The notes under the pieces are model-generated. The model worked only from the letters and a program-made list of their open reading frames with translations, was not told where the DNA came from and ran no database searches. Shown here piece by piece: positions 40,552 to 49,387 of a stretch of 64,000 nt of DNA (positions within the stretch are counted from its first letter, which is position 1; the number at the start of each line of letters is the position of its first letter). A program made the position numbers and the translations under genes. The DNA comes from Nocardiopsis potens DSM 45234 (GTDB lineage: Bacteria > Actinomycetota > Actinomycetes > Streptosporangiales > Streptosporangiaceae), in NCBI RefSeq assembly GCF_000341105.1, contig NZ_ANBB01000008.1, positions 1-64,000 on the forward strand, written 5' to 3'.

Positions 40552-40896
40552 TCATTTCGGACGGGGCCGCCCATTGAGCCTGGCACGGCCCGGTCCGGAC
40601 GGCAAACCGGTCGGCGCGGAGGCCGGCCGCCCGTCGCGCCGACCGGTGCGGAGCCGACCGCCAGGACCCGCCCGCTCCCCGCCGTCCAGGCCGCCGCCGC
40701 GCCGGGTGCGGGCGGCACCGGCCCGCCCGCCAGGTTGAGGCCGCCCCAGACCGCATCGGCGACCGGGCCGGACCCCCGCCCGGCCGGAGGCCGGAGGGGT
40801 GATGTGGCGCCGCCCGGTGACCGCGGGGGCCGGGTGCGGCGCGCTGCCGGCGACCAGCGCCCCGGCCGCGAACGCCGATACGCGTGAGGACTCCAT
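40552..40896 (-). CDS. doubtful small secreted protein, 114 aa
   Basis: ATG 40896 lies 6 bases after TAGGGA, a possible leaderless -10. The protein starts MESSRVSAFAAGALVAGSAP, which could be a weak signal peptide. The remainder is Arg/Gly/Pro-rich and low in coding character, and another frame in the same region is more hydrophobic, so a frameshift or a purely non-coding stretch is possible. The flanking bases 40423-40551 and 40897-40951 show no feature. Confidence 0.25.
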   Translation of the reverse strand: MESSRVSAFAAGALVAGSAPHPAPAVTGRRHITPPASGRAGVRPGRRCGLGRPQPGGRAGAARTRRGGGLDGGERAGPGGRLRTGRRDGRPASAPTGLPSGPGRARLNGRPRPK

Positions 40897-40951
40897 CTCC
40901 CGTCCCTAGGCCGGTGGAGGGCGGGGCGCGAGGCCCGGCGGGCGGCCCGGT

Positions 40952-41530
40952 TCAGCCGTCGATGAGCAGCCGCTCCGCCACCGCCGGGGGGACCGGGTAG
41001 AGGCGCTCCGGCGGGAGCAGGCGCCGGGCCGCCGCGGACCGGCCGCCCCGCACCAGCGCCGCGATCCTGCGGACCCGCGGGGTGATGTCGGTGAGGCCGA
41101 CGACCCACTCCTCGGCGAACGTGCGGATCATCCCGCGGCCGATGCCGACCTGGATGCTGTAGTGGTCGCGTGCGGCTCCCCGGATCGAGCGCTCGGGATC
41201 CCACTGGACGTGGACCGCGGCCCGGGCGACCGCCTCCGGGGCCTCGGTGGTCAGTACCGCCCGGGACAGGGCCTCCTCCCAGCCCTCCCGGGTGATCCGC
41301 ACGGCGAGGATGCGCTCCTGGCCGCTCTTCCCGGCCCAGTTGCTCCGGTGCATGAGCCAGAGGAAGGACGGTTTGATCCAGGTCATGCGGTTGAGCGAGA
41401 ACGGCGGGACGAACCGCTGGGCGCGCAGCGCCGGTTCGGCGACGGCCGGGGGATAGGCCTGGTAGACGACGATGCTCCGGGCGTCGAAGTCCGCGCGGAC
41501 GCGGCGCTGGGGAACGGGCATGGGCGGCAT
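40952..41530 (-). CDS. DUF4291-family protein
   Basis: The protein has 192 residues. It shows the family's signature almost throughout: [80 protein letters not shown] and the late [19 protein letters not shown]4291 proteins are widespread and uncharacterised. The invariant Trp, His and Arg residues suggest an enzyme or nucleic-acid-linked role. It is a single gene facing away from the small protein at 41626. Confidence 0.9.
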   Translation of the reverse strand: MPPMPVPQRRVRADFDARSIVVYQAYPPAVAEPALRAQRFVPPFSLNRMTWIKPSFLWLMHRSNWAGKSGQERILAVRITREGWEEALSRAVLTTEAPEAVARAAVHVQWDPERSIRGAARDHYSIQVGIGRGMIRTFAEEWVVGLTDITPRVRRIAALVRGGRSAAARRLLPPERLYPVPPAVAERLLIDG

Positions 41531-41625
41531 TGTGCTTCCGGTCCGCCCCCGGCCGCCAGCGGTTTTCCGCCGCGGGGGCGGGGGCGCGGTCTCCGAACGT
41601 CGTCACCGGGGACGATCATGGGGGC

Positions 41626-41985
41626 ATGCGCACAGCGAACACCCCCGACGACGGGCCGGGGCGGAGCGCCGACCGCGAGCAGGCCGACGTCGGCCACCTC
41701 GCGGCGGTCCTCTCCCGGCGCCGCGCGGAGCTGGCCGGCCACAACGCCGTCATCGGCGGCGGGGAGGTGGTGCACGCCCTCACCGAAGCGGTGTGGGCCG
41801 GGGTGCGGGTGCCGGCGGTGCCCTGCCATGCGAGCGCCGACCCGCTGCGGCTGCGCCCGACCGACGCGCCCGTCTCCTGCCGCCGCTGCCTGCGCCGGCT
41901 CTCCGGCCGGGACCACGGCGTGCCCGAAGGGCAGCTCACCCTGGACGCGGCGGCCCCGCCTCCCGGGCCGGATCCGGCCCGCTGA
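41626..41985 (+). CDS. small Cys-containing protein of unknown function
   Basis: This 119-residue protein starts at ATG 41626. The C-terminal half has CHASADPLRLRPTDAPVSCR followed by RCLRRL, i.e. Cys-x-x-Cys plus another Cys/His upstream, as in small zinc-binding or DUF3039-like actinomycete proteins. The N-terminus is charged and probably flexible. Function unknown. A terminator-like hairpin lies about 250 bases downstream. Confidence 0.6.
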   Translation: MRTANTPDDGPGRSADREQADVGHLAAVLSRRRAELAGHNAVIGGGEVVHALTEAVWAGVRVPAVPCHASADPLRLRPTDAPVSCRRCLRRLSGRDHGVPEGQLTLDAAAPPPGPDPAR

Positions 41986-42339
41986 CCTCCGGGGCCGTGC
42001 CGGGCACGGGCCGGGCCGTCCGCACATGCCGCGGCCTCTGAGGCGCCGACCGGGCGGAACCCCGCCGGACAGGGCCGGCCCCGCTTCCGGTCGGCGGGCA
42101 GGACGCCCTGAGGGAAGGCCGGGCCGATCGCGGTCCCTGCGAAGGCGGCCGGTGCCCGGGCCGGGCCGAAGGGCCCTCCGTCCCTCGGAGTCCGTCTCGG
42201 ACCGCCGATGGGGGGAAGCCCTCCGGGGAGCAGCGGCCGACGGGACGTCTCCCGACGCCGGCCGCCCTTTTCCCGTTCTCCGCCAGCGGTCTCAGGCCCC
42301 GCGGCCGCCCCGCCTCCGGCCCGCGCGGCGCGGGCCCGG
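41986..42339. other. 354-base convergent intergenic region
   Basis: The region is GC-rich without coding bias, between convergent genes. Its only clear structure is the rightward terminator hairpin at 42233-42272. Confidence 0.5.
42233..42272 (+). terminator. hairpin with T-tract
   Basis: GCGGCCG at 42233 pairs with CGGCCGC near 42258-42265, with an inner CGGGA/TCCCG stem around CGTC, followed by CCTTTTCCC. It reads in the plus direction and probably ends transcription from the small gene at 41626-41985. Confidence 0.55.
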
Positions 42340-43197
42340 TCAGACGATGTCCAGCGGCTCCCTGCGGCGGGGCGGCGGGAACGCCTCGTCGATGGCGGCC
42401 AGTTCGGCCGGGGTCAGCTCGACCTCCAGGGCCGCGGCGTTCTCCCGGACGTGCGCCTCCTGGACCGCCTTGGGGATGGCGGCGACGTCCCCGTCCCGGA
42501 TCGCCCAGGCGAGCGCCGCCTGGGCCGGCGTGATGCCGCGGTCGGCGGCGATGCCGGTGAGCGCGGGGGAGTTCAGCAGGTCGCCGCGGAGCCGGCCGGC
42601 CTGGGCCAGCGGGCAGTAGGCCATCACCGGCAGCCCGCGCTCGCGGCACCAGGGCAGCAGGTCGTAGTCGGCGCCGCGCGAGGCCGCGTGGTAGAGCACC
42701 TGGTCGGTGGCGCACTCCGGGCCGCCGGGCAGCGACCACAGCTCGTCCATGTCGTCGGTGTCCAGGTTGGACACGCCCCACTGGCGGATCTTGCCCTCGT
42801 CGACCAGCCCCTGCAGGGCCTGCACGGTCTCGGCGAGCGGCACCCCGCCGCGCCAGTGCAGCAGGTAGAGGTCGATGTAGTCGGTGCCCAGCCGGTCCAG
42901 GCTGCGCTCGCAGGCGGCCTTGGCCGAGCCCAGGCCGGCGTTGTGCGGGTAGACCTTGGAGACGATCACCACCTCGTCCCGGCGGCCGGCGACCGCCTCG
43001 CCGACGACCCGCTCCGCGCCGCCCTCGCCGTACATCTCGGCGGTGTCGATCAGGGTCATCCCCAGGTCGACGCCGGTGCGCAGGGCACGCACCTCGGCGT
43101 CGAACATGCCGGGGTCCTCACCCATGTACCAGGTGCCCTGGCCGATGGCGGGGACGGTGATCTCCCCGCCGAACGTGATCGTCCTCGTGCCTGTCAC
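42340..43197 (-). CDS. aldo/keto reductase
   Basis: The 285-residue protein starts with GTG 43197, preceded by GGAGGAAG 7-10 bases upstream. The AKR catalytic tetrad is complete: Asp and Tyr in TLIDTAEMYGEGGAERVVG, Lys in VIVSKVYPHN and His in YLLHWRGGVP. The NADPH-binding C-terminal part has IPKAVQEAHVRENAAALEVE. It resembles the YdhF/2,5-diketo-gluconate-reductase-like group, which reduces a broad range of carbonyl compounds. The MarR gene upstream on the same strand may regulate it. Confidence 0.92.
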   Translation of the reverse strand: MTGTRTITFGGEITVPAIGQGTWYMGEDPGMFDAEVRALRTGVDLGMTLIDTAEMYGEGGAERVVGEAVAGRRDEVVIVSKVYPHNAGLGSAKAACERSLDRLGTDYIDLYLLHWRGGVPLAETVQALQGLVDEGKIRQWGVSNLDTDDMDELWSLPGGPECATDQVLYHAASRGADYDLLPWCRERGLPVMAYCPLAQAGRLRGDLLNSPALTGIAADRGITPAQAALAWAIRDGDVAAIPKAVQEAHVRENAAALEVELTPAELAAIDEAFPPPRRREPLDIV

Positions 43198-43490
43198 GCG
43201 CCTCTTCCTCCGGTTTCCGCTCCGCCGGCGCCCTTTCTCACCCCTCCCTCTTACCACCGGGCGCTCCGCGGCCGGGCGGCGACCCGGCGCGGCGGGCGCC
43301 CCCGGGCGCGCCGGGTAACCGTTGGATAACCGAGCGGTCCTTCCGGCTGTGCGGGGCTCCGCGGTTCGCCAGTCTGGTCCCGTCGGCCGCGGGTTGATTC
43401 CGCACGCACACCCTTGCCCCGCGGCCCCGCCGGCGCCGTGCGCGCGGGGGACCGAAGGCACTGCCCGCGCGTACGGCTCACCGGGGCCGC

Positions 43491-43940
43491 TCACTCCTGC
43501 GGCGGCCGGGAGATCCGGTGGAAGACCCGCTTGAACTCGGCGAAGGCATCCGGGCCGACCGCCTCGGCGTGGCGCCGCTCGATCTCCGCGACGAGCGCGG
43601 CGGTGCGCTCCATCTGGTCCAGGGTGCGGCGGGTGGGGACGATGAGCTTGGCCCGGCGGTCGTCCGGGTCGGGGCGGCGCTCGACGTAGCCCAGGGCTTC
43701 GAGTTCGTCGATGAGCTTGCCGATGACCTGCTTGTGCCGGCGGGAGCGGCGGGCGAGGTCGGTGGCCCGGCTGCCCTCCGGGTCCAGGTGGGCGAGGACG
43801 GCGCCGTGCCGCGGCCGCAGTTCCGAGTGCCCCTGCTCGGCGAGGGCGCCGAAGAGCTCCCGCTGGAAGTCGAAGAGCAGGCGCGCGGCGAGCACCCCCA
43901 GGTCCGGGAGGTCCTCCTCCTGGCGCTCGCTGCGCGGCAT
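43491..43940 (-). CDS. MarR-family regulator
   Basis: The protein has 149 residues from ATG 43940 (MPRSERQEEDLPDLGVLAAR). The winged HTH (about 50-110) is ELRPRHGAVLAHLDPEGSRA, TDLARRSRRHKQVIGKLIDE, then LEALGYVERRPDPDDRRAKL with the DxRxK wing typical of MarR. N- and C-terminal helices would form the dimer. No cysteine redox switch is present. The probable promoter lies around 43985-44015 (CATACG/TGACAAC segment). Confidence 0.9.
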   Translation of the reverse strand: MPRSERQEEDLPDLGVLAARLLFDFQRELFGALAEQGHSELRPRHGAVLAHLDPEGSRATDLARRSRRHKQVIGKLIDELEALGYVERRPDPDDRRAKLIVPTRRTLDQMERTAALVAEIERRHAEAVGPDAFAEFKRVFHRISRPPQE

Positions 43941-44455
43941 CCCGTCCTCCGTCCGCGGCCCGCCGCCGCCCCGATCCCGGTCGTCCTTCACCGTCTGACA
44001 ACATACGGGGTCCGCCGGGCGGCGCGGCCGGGCGCCCGCCCTCCGCGGGGGGCGGCGGGGGCGCGATCGAGGACGCGCACCGGCCGCATCACCGCCTAGC
44101 GTCCCGGGCATGGACGGGGGCGGCTTCTGCAGGGGCGCCGCGGAGGCGCGGCGGTCGCGGAGACGACCCCGCCCTTACTCGGTCCCCGCGACCGCCGCAC
44201 GGCCCTTCCGCGCCCGGCCGAGCGTCGCGGCGCGGAGAGGGCCAGGCCGACCGGGGATCGCATCGGAAGCGCACCGCGGTGCAAACGGCGGGAGAGGGCG
44301 CCCGTGCGCGAAATCCCGCCGCGCGTTTCGGCCATGGCCCGACCATGCGCACCCGCGGGCCGGTCCGGAAGTATCCGGAAGGAGCGGTTCACCGAACCGT
44401 TCGGTAGCAGCGAGCTGTCCGCCGGGGCGGATTCCGGCGGCGGAGAGGCGGAGCG
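43941..44455. promoter_or_regulatory. 515-base divergent region with palindromic operator
   Basis: The region lies between the divergent marR and Nudix genes. The palindrome ACCGAAC-C-GTTCGGT lies at 44391-44405, 51 bases before the Nudix ATG, next to TCCGGAAG repeats (about 44363-44381). It is a plausible binding site for a TetR- or MarR-type repressor. The remaining ~400 bases show no coding character and no RNA gene. Confidence 0.45.
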
Positions 44456-44920
44456 ATGGAGCGGAGCAGCGCGGACGGCGGGCGGGACCTGGTGGAGAAG
44501 GCCCTCGCCTACATCGTGCACGACGGGCGGATCCTGGTCTTCCGGCACGTGGACGCCGCACCGGAGGAGGTGGGCCTGCAGGTGCCGGGCGGCACCGTCC
44601 GCCCGGCGGAGACCCCCTCCGACGCGGTGCTGCGCGAGGCCCGGGAGGAGACCGGGCTGTCCGCCCTGGAACTGGTCGGCAAGGTCGGCGAGGCCCGGTA
44701 CGACCTGGCCCCCTACCGGGCCGAGGTGCAGCTCCGCCACGTCTTCCACCTCCGCCCCGCCGGCCCGGTCCCGGACCGCTGGGAGAGCTGGGAGATGCAC
44801 GACGGCACCGCCCCGCCCACCCGCTTCGAGTGCTTCTGGATCCCGCTGGCCGACGGCCACGTCCTCCAGTCCGGTCAGGGCGCCCTGCTGGGGCGGCTGC
44901 ACGACGCGCTCACCGGCTGA
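44456..44920 (+). CDS. NUDIX hydrolase
   Basis: The 154-residue protein starts at ATG 44456. The Nudix box GTVRPAETPSDAVLREAREE then TGL fits Gx5Ex7REUxEExGU. The N-terminus KALAYIVHDGRILVFRHVDA and the C-terminal TRFECFWIPLADGHVLQSGQ are typical of actinomycete Nudix proteins of unknown substrate. It may remove a nucleotide diphosphate or similar compound. The upstream palindrome at 44391-44405 suggests regulated expression. Confidence 0.88.
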   Translation: MERSSADGGRDLVEKALAYIVHDGRILVFRHVDAAPEEVGLQVPGGTVRPAETPSDAVLREAREETGLSALELVGKVGEARYDLAPYRAEVQLRHVFHLRPAGPVPDRWESWEMHDGTAPPTRFECFWIPLADGHVLQSGQGALLGRLHDALTG

Positions 44921-44975
44921 GGGCGGGGCCGCCCCGCCGTGCTCGGCGGGGCGGCCCGCGCCTCCGGCCGCCGGG

Positions 44976-45410
44976 TCAGGCGGCGCCGGTCCGCTCCAGG
45001 ACGACCACCGGGATGGTGCGCCGGGAGCGCGCCTCATAGACGCGGTAGACCGGCGCCCGCTCGACCATCATGTTCCACAGCCGCTCCCGCTCCCCGCCCT
45101 CCGCGGTGCGGGCCCGGGCGGTGAACCGCTCGCCCCGGATCTGCACCTCCACCTCGGGCTCGGCCGCCACGTTCAGGTACCACTGCGGGTGCGTGTGGGT
45201 GATCGCCGACCCGGAGGCGACCAGCACGTAGCGGCCGTCGTCCTCGCCGTAGAAGAGGCCGGTGCGGTAGAGCCCGCCCGACTTGCGGCCCCGGTAGGTG
45301 AGGACGAGGTTGGTCACCCCTCCTTCCATGTGGCCGCTCTCCCCGTCGGTGGCGAGGTAGCGCCGGACGTGCTCGGCGACCGACGGGTCGGGGCTGTCGG
45401 CGACCTTCAT
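44976..45410 (-). CDS. F420-dependent nitroreductase-family (Ddn-like) protein
   Basis: The protein has 144 residues from ATG 45410 (MKVADSPDPSVAEHVRRYLA). It has the deazaflavin-binding split-barrel pattern: LVLTYRGRKSGGLYRTGLFY, VLVASGSAITHTHPQWYLNV, and AAEPEVEVQIRGERFTARAR with a final Tyr/Arg-rich part. This matches the DUF385/Ddn family of F420H2-dependent reductases. Its start overlaps the SDR stop by 4 bases (ATGA), so the two are one operon and translationally coupled. The substrate is unknown. Confidence 0.88.
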   Translation of the reverse strand: MKVADSPDPSVAEHVRRYLATDGESGHMEGGVTNLVLTYRGRKSGGLYRTGLFYGEDDGRYVLVASGSAITHTHPQWYLNVAAEPEVEVQIRGERFTARARTAEGGERERLWNMMVERAPVYRVYEARSRRTIPVVVLERTGAA

Positions 45411-46177
45411 TCCGCCCCCAGCCCCTGGGCGAAGCCGCCGTCCACCGCCAGCTCCACGTTGGTGCTGAAGGTGGCGTCGCCGGCCAGGAACAGGGCCGCC
45501 TTCGCCACCTCCTGCACCGTCCCGTTCCGCTTGAGCGGGGTGGAGGCGTCGCCCTGCCGCTCGAACTCGCGGCGCTCCTCCTCGGTCAGCGCGGCCACGC
45601 CCATGGTCGGCGTCTTGATGTAGCCGGGGGCGACGCTGTTCACCCGGATCTTGCGGGGCAGCAGCTCGACCGCCAGGACGTGCGCGAACGCCCGCATCGC
45701 CTCCTTGGAGGCCGAGTAGGCGCTCAGCCCCGGGAAGACCACGTCGTTGGCGACGGTGGTGAAGACGACCGACCCGCCGTCGGACAGCAGCGGGGACAGC
45801 GCCTGCACGGTGAAGAACGCCCCCTTGGCGTTGACCGCGAAGTGCCGGTCCCACGCCTCCTCGGTGACCTCCTCCAGCGGGGCGAACTCGGCGATGCCGT
45901 GGTTGACGAAGAGGTGGTCGACGCCGCCGAGGACCTCCCGGGCCCGCTCGGCCAGCGCCGCGATGTCGGCCATGCTCGCCGCGTCGGAGCGGACGACGTG
46001 CGCGGCGCGGCCCTTCAGCGCGGTCGCCGCCGCTTCCAGGTTCTTCTCGTTGCGGCCGGTCAGCAGCACCTCGGCGCCCCGGTCGAGCAGGGCCTCGACG
46101 ATCGCCAGGCCCATGCCGTGCGTTCCGCCGGTGACGACGGCCTTCTTGCCGGTGAACGTGTTCATGTCGGTGTTCAT
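45407..46177 (-). CDS. short-chain dehydrogenase/reductase
   Basis: The 256-residue protein uses ATG 46177; a second ATG at 46165 is possible. The Rossmann motif is AVVTGGTHGMGLAIVEALLD with Arg after beta2 (LLTGRNEKNLE, NADPH preference likely). The structural motif FVNHGIAEFAP replaces NNAG. The catalytic residues are in SVVFTTVANDVVFPGLSAYS with YSASKEAM (Tyr-x3-Lys); the usual Ser is replaced by Thr or lies at TTVAN, which deserves attention. SVAPGYIKTPT is the cofactor loop. It is in an operon with the Ddn-like gene and divergent from the SARP-type regulator. Confidence 0.9.
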   Translation of the reverse strand: MNTDMNTFTGKKAVVTGGTHGMGLAIVEALLDRGAEVLLTGRNEKNLEAAATALKGRAAHVVRSDAASMADIAALAERAREVLGGVDHLFVNHGIAEFAPLEEVTEEAWDRHFAVNAKGAFFTVQALSPLLSDGGSVVFTTVANDVVFPGLSAYSASKEAMRAFAHVLAVELLPRKIRVNSVAPGYIKTPTMGVAALTEEERREFERQGDASTPLKRNGTVQEVAKAALFLAGDATFSTNVELAVDGGFAQGLGAE

Positions 46178-46198
46178 GGCAGAACCGTGCCGGGAGGC

Positions 46199-46240
46199 GC
46201 ATTCGGCCGGTCTTCGGAACGTCTTCGGTGCCCGTAGGCT
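46199..46240 (+). promoter_or_regulatory. SARP-type 11-bp direct repeats and -10
   Basis: Three consecutive 11-base units, GCATTCGGCCG, GTCTTCGGAAC and GTCTTCGGTGC (46199-46231), are followed after a few bases by TAGGCT (46235-46240). The GTG of the regulator gene is at 46247. Eleven-base periodic repeats with the last one about 8 bases from the -10 is the known SARP operator layout. The short -10-to-GTG distance indicates a leaderless mRNA. Confidence 0.75.
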
Positions 46241-46246
46241 GCCTCC

Positions 46247-49200
46247 GTGCGATTCGGTGTACTGGGGCCGCTGGCGGTGTGGGCGGCCGACGGCGAACCT
46301 GTCCCGGTCCCCGAGGCCAAGGTCCGCATGCTGCTGGCCGCCCTCCTGGTGGACCCGGGCCGGGCGGTCTCCGCCGACCGCCTGGTCGACGAGGTGTGGG
46401 AGCGCCCTCCCGCGCACCCCGTCCGGGCGCTGCAGACCCTGGTCTCCCGGCTGCGCGGCGCGCTCGGCGCGCAGGCGGTGCTGCGCCGCCCGCCGGGCTA
46501 CCTGCTGGACGCCGGGCCCGGGGCGGTGGACTCCGAGCGCTTCGAGGAGCTGGCGGACCGCGCCCGCGCCGCCGCCGATCCGCGCCGCAGGGCGGAGCTG
46601 CTCGCCGAGGCGGTCGGGCTGTGGCGCGGGGACGCCTTCGACGGGTTCGCCGACGAGCGGTTCGCGCAGGCCGCGGCGGCGCGACTGGAGGAGCGGCGGC
46701 TGCTGGCCTGGGAGGAGTACGCCGAGGCCCGGCTGGAGCTGGGCGAGCACGACCTGCTGGCGGGCGAGCTCGCCGACCTGGCCCGCCGGCACCCGCTGCG
46801 CGAGCGCCTGCGCGCCGCCCACCTGCGCGCCCTGTACGGGGCGGGCCGCGCGAGCGAGGCGCTCGACGCCTTCCAGGAGACCCGCCACCGGCTGAACGAG
46901 GACCTCGGCCTGGACCCCGGCCCGGAGCTGGCCGGGCTGCAGCGGAAGATCCTGCGCCAGGAGCTCCCCGGCCCTCGGCCCCGCGGCAACCTCCCCGCAC
47001 CGCTCACCGGGCTGATCGGGCGCTCGGAGGCGGTCGGGGCGGTGCAGGCCCTGCTGGACGAGGAGCGGCTGGTGACCCTGACCGGCCCCGGAGGCGTCGG
47101 CAAGACCCGGCTGGCCCTGGAGGTCGGCCGCGCGGCGGCCGGTTCGTTCCCCGACGGCGTCTGGCTGGTGGAGCTGGCCGGCCGGCGGCCCTGCGACGAG
47201 GGGGCCGCCGAGGAGGTGGCCGCGGTGCTCGGGTTCCGGGACGAGCCGTCGCCGCAGGGCGTCGCGCACCGGCTGGCCGAGGCGCTGCGCGGCCGGCGGC
47301 TCCTGCTCGTGCTGGACAACTGCGAGCACGTCGTCGACGCGGTGGCGGACCTGGCGGTGCGGCTGCTGCGCGCCGCACCCGAGGTGCGGATCCTCGCCAC
47401 CGGCCGGGAGCCGCTCGGCGTCTCCGGGGAGCGGCGGTGGCCCGTCCGCCCCCTGGAGGTCCCCGAGCCCGGCGCCGACCCGGCCGAAGTGGCCGGGGCG
47501 AGCGCGGTCCGGCTGTTCGCGGCCCGGGCCGCCGCCGCGTCGCCCGGGTTCGCCGTGACCGCGGAGAACGCCGAGGCGGTGGCCGTGATCTGCCGCCGGA
47601 TGGACGGCATCCCGCTCGCCCTCGAACTGGCCTCCACCCGGGTGCGCGTGCTGGGCCCGGCCGAGCTGGCGGACCGCCTGGACGACCGGTTCGGCCTGCT
47701 GGTCGGCGGCCCCCGCGACGCCCCGGCCCGGCAGCGGACGCTCAAGGCCGTGATCGGCTGGAGCTGGGACCTGCTGACCGGCGCGGAGCAGGCCGTGCTG
47801 CGCCGCCTGGCGGTCCACCGCGACGGCTGCGGCCTGGAGGCCGCCGAGGAGCTCTGCGCCGGCGGCGGGGTGAAGCCCGCCGAGGTCGTCGACCTGCTGG
47901 CCCGGCTCGCCGACCGGTCGCTGGTGGTCGTGTCGGCCGACGGGGCGCCGCGCTACCGGCTGCTGGAGTCGGTCTCCGCCTACTGCCTGGAGCGGCTGCC
48001 GGAGGACGAGCGCGAGGCGCTGGTCCGCGCGCACGCCCGCTACTACACCGGGCTGGCCGAGCGCGCCGACGCGCACCTGCGCGGCGGCGACCAGCGCAGC
48101 TGGCTGCGGCGCCTGGATGCGGAGACGGCCAACCTGCGCGCCGCGCTGGAGGCCGCCGACGCGCCGCTCGCCGGGCGGCTGGTGCGGGCGCTGGCCTGGT
48201 ACTGGTTCCTGCGCGGCCGGTTCACCGAGGCCAAGCGCTCCCTGGCGGCCGCGCTGGACGCCGGAGCCGACCGGACCGCGCTCACCGCCTGGCTGGCCGG
48301 GATGACGCTGCTCTCCGGCGAGCCGTGGCGGGAGGAGGCCCCGACCGGGTCGGAGGCACGGGACGGGCAGCAAGGGCGGCGGCCCGACGGGCCTCCGTTG
48401 AGGGCGGTGGTGGGCGACGGGCAGAAGGGACAGCGGCCCGAAGGGCCTCCGTTGAGGGCGGTGGTGGGCGACGGGCGGGAGGAGTGGCTCCTCGGGTACG
48501 CCGAGACGCTGTTCGGCTCCCTGGACGCGGGGGAGGAGCGGAACCGCCGCGCACTGGAGGCCTTCCGCGCCCGGGGCGACCGGTGGGGCGTCGCGGCCGC
48601 CGCGACCGCCCGGGGGCTGCACCGCCAGGTCCGCGGCGACCTGGCCGGGGCGCGGCGGGACGCCGAGGAGGGGCTGGCGCTCTTCGCCGAGGCCGGCGAC
48701 CGGTGGGGGCTCCTCCAGGCCGGCGGCGTGCTCGGCAGGCTCGCCGAGATCGAGGGCGACTACCGGGAGGCCGAGGAGCGGCACCGGGACGGCCTGGCCC
48801 ACGCCGAGCACCTGGACCTGTGGGGCGAGGCGTCCGTCCGCTGGTCGGAGCTGGGGCGGATCGCCCTGCTCTCCGGCGACCACGACCGCGCCGACGAACT
48901 GCACGAGCGCGGCCGGAGCCTGGCCGTGGCGCACGCCGACCGCCGCGCCCAGGAGTTCGCCGAGGTCGGCCTGGCCCTCTCCGCGCGCCGCCGGGGGCGG
49001 TTCGATGAGGCGGAGGAGTACCTGCGCCCCTGGCTGGAGTGGAACGGCGGGTTCGAGGCGGAGAACGGCTCCGCGCTGCTCCTGGCCGAACTGGGGTTCC
49101 TCGCCGAGCAGCGCGGCGACCCCGGCGCCGCCCTGGAGCTGCACGGGCGGGGCCTCGCGGCGGCGGAGGCCACCGGGGACCCGCGCGCGATCGCCCTGGC

Positions 49201-49387
49201 CCGCGAAGGGCTGGCCGGCGCGCACCTGCTCGCCGGCCGGCCCGGGGAGGCGTCCCGCCTGCTGGCCGCGGCGGCCCGGCTCCGCGAGGAGGCGGGCGCC
49301 CCGCTGCCCCCGGCCGAGCGCGGCGACGTCGACCGGATCACCGCGGCGCTGCGGAAGGCCCGGAGCGGCGGGGCGCCCGAGGCCTGA
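46247..49387 (+). CDS. AfsR/SARP-type BTAD transcriptional regulator with NB-ARC ATPase and TPRs
   Basis: The protein has 1046 residues. Residues 1-90 form an OmpR-like DNA-binding domain (RFGVLGPLAVWAADGEPVPV, VRALQTLVSRLRGALG). Residues 95-240 form the BTAD domain (AVDSERFEELADRARAAADP, AHLRALYGAGRASEALDAFQ, GLDPGPELAGLQRKIL). Residues 255-560 are an NB-ARC-like STAND ATPase: P-loop LTGPGGVGKTRLALEV, Walker B LLLVLDNCEHVVD, and GIPLALELASTRVR. Residues about 590-1035 are TPR-like helices, interrupted by an Asp/Gly-rich linker with two perfect 18-residue repeats (DGQ-GRRPDGPPLRAVVG type). It probably autoregulates through the 11-bp repeats and may control the divergent SDR-Ddn operon. Confidence 0.92.
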   Translation: MRFGVLGPLAVWAADGEPVPVPEAKVRMLLAALLVDPGRAVSADRLVDEVWERPPAHPVRALQTLVSRLRGALGAQAVLRRPPGYLLDAGPGAVDSERFEELADRARAAADPRRRAELLAEAVGLWRGDAFDGFADERFAQAAAARLEERRLLAWEEYAEARLELGEHDLLAGELADLARRHPLRERLRAAHLRALYGAGRASEALDAFQETRHRLNEDLGLDPGPELAGLQRKILRQELPGPRPRGNLPAPLTGLIGRSEAVGAVQALLDEERLVTLTGPGGVGKTRLALEVGRAAAGSFPDGVWLVELAGRRPCDEGAAEEVAAVLGFRDEPSPQGVAHRLAEALRGRRLLLVLDNCEHVVDAVADLAVRLLRAAPEVRILATGREPLGVSGERRWPVRPLEVPEPGADPAEVAGASAVRLFAARAAAASPGFAVTAENAEAVAVICRRMDGIPLALELASTRVRVLGPAELADRLDDRFGLLVGGPRDAPARQRTLKAVIGWSWDLLTGAEQAVLRRLAVHRDGCGLEAAEELCAGGGVKPAEVVDLLARLADRSLVVVSADGAPRYRLLESVSAYCLERLPEDEREALVRAHARYYTGLAERADAHLRGGDQRSWLRRLDAETANLRAALEAADAPLAGRLVRALAWYWFLRGRFTEAKRSLAAALDAGADRTALTAWLAGMTLLSGEPWREEAPTGSEARDGQQGRRPDGPPLRAVVGDGQKGQRPEGPPLRAVVGDGREEWLLGYAETLFGSLDAGEERNRRALEAFRARGDRWGVAAAATARGLHRQVRGDLAGARRDAEEGLALFAEAGDRWGLLQAGGVLGRLAEIEGDYREAEERHRDGLAHAEHLDLWGEASVRWSELGRIALLSGDHDRADELHERGRSLAVAHADRRAQEFAEVGLALSARRRGRFDEAEEYLRPWLEWNGGFEAENGSALLLAELGFLAEQRGDPGAALELHGRGLAAAEATGDPRAIALAREGLAGAHLLAGRPGEASRLLAAAARLREEAGAPLPPAERGDVDRITAALRKARSGGAPEA
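48362..48469 (+). repeat. in-frame 54-bp tandem duplication inside the SARP-type regulator gene
   Basis: Bases 48362-48415 and 48416-48469 are near-identical 54-base units (a few differences), each encoding 18 residues ending PPLRAVVG, and the start of a third unit (GACGGGCGGG) follows. The repeats fall between the ATPase/winged-helix part and the later TPRs, extending a flexible linker. Confidence 0.8.
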
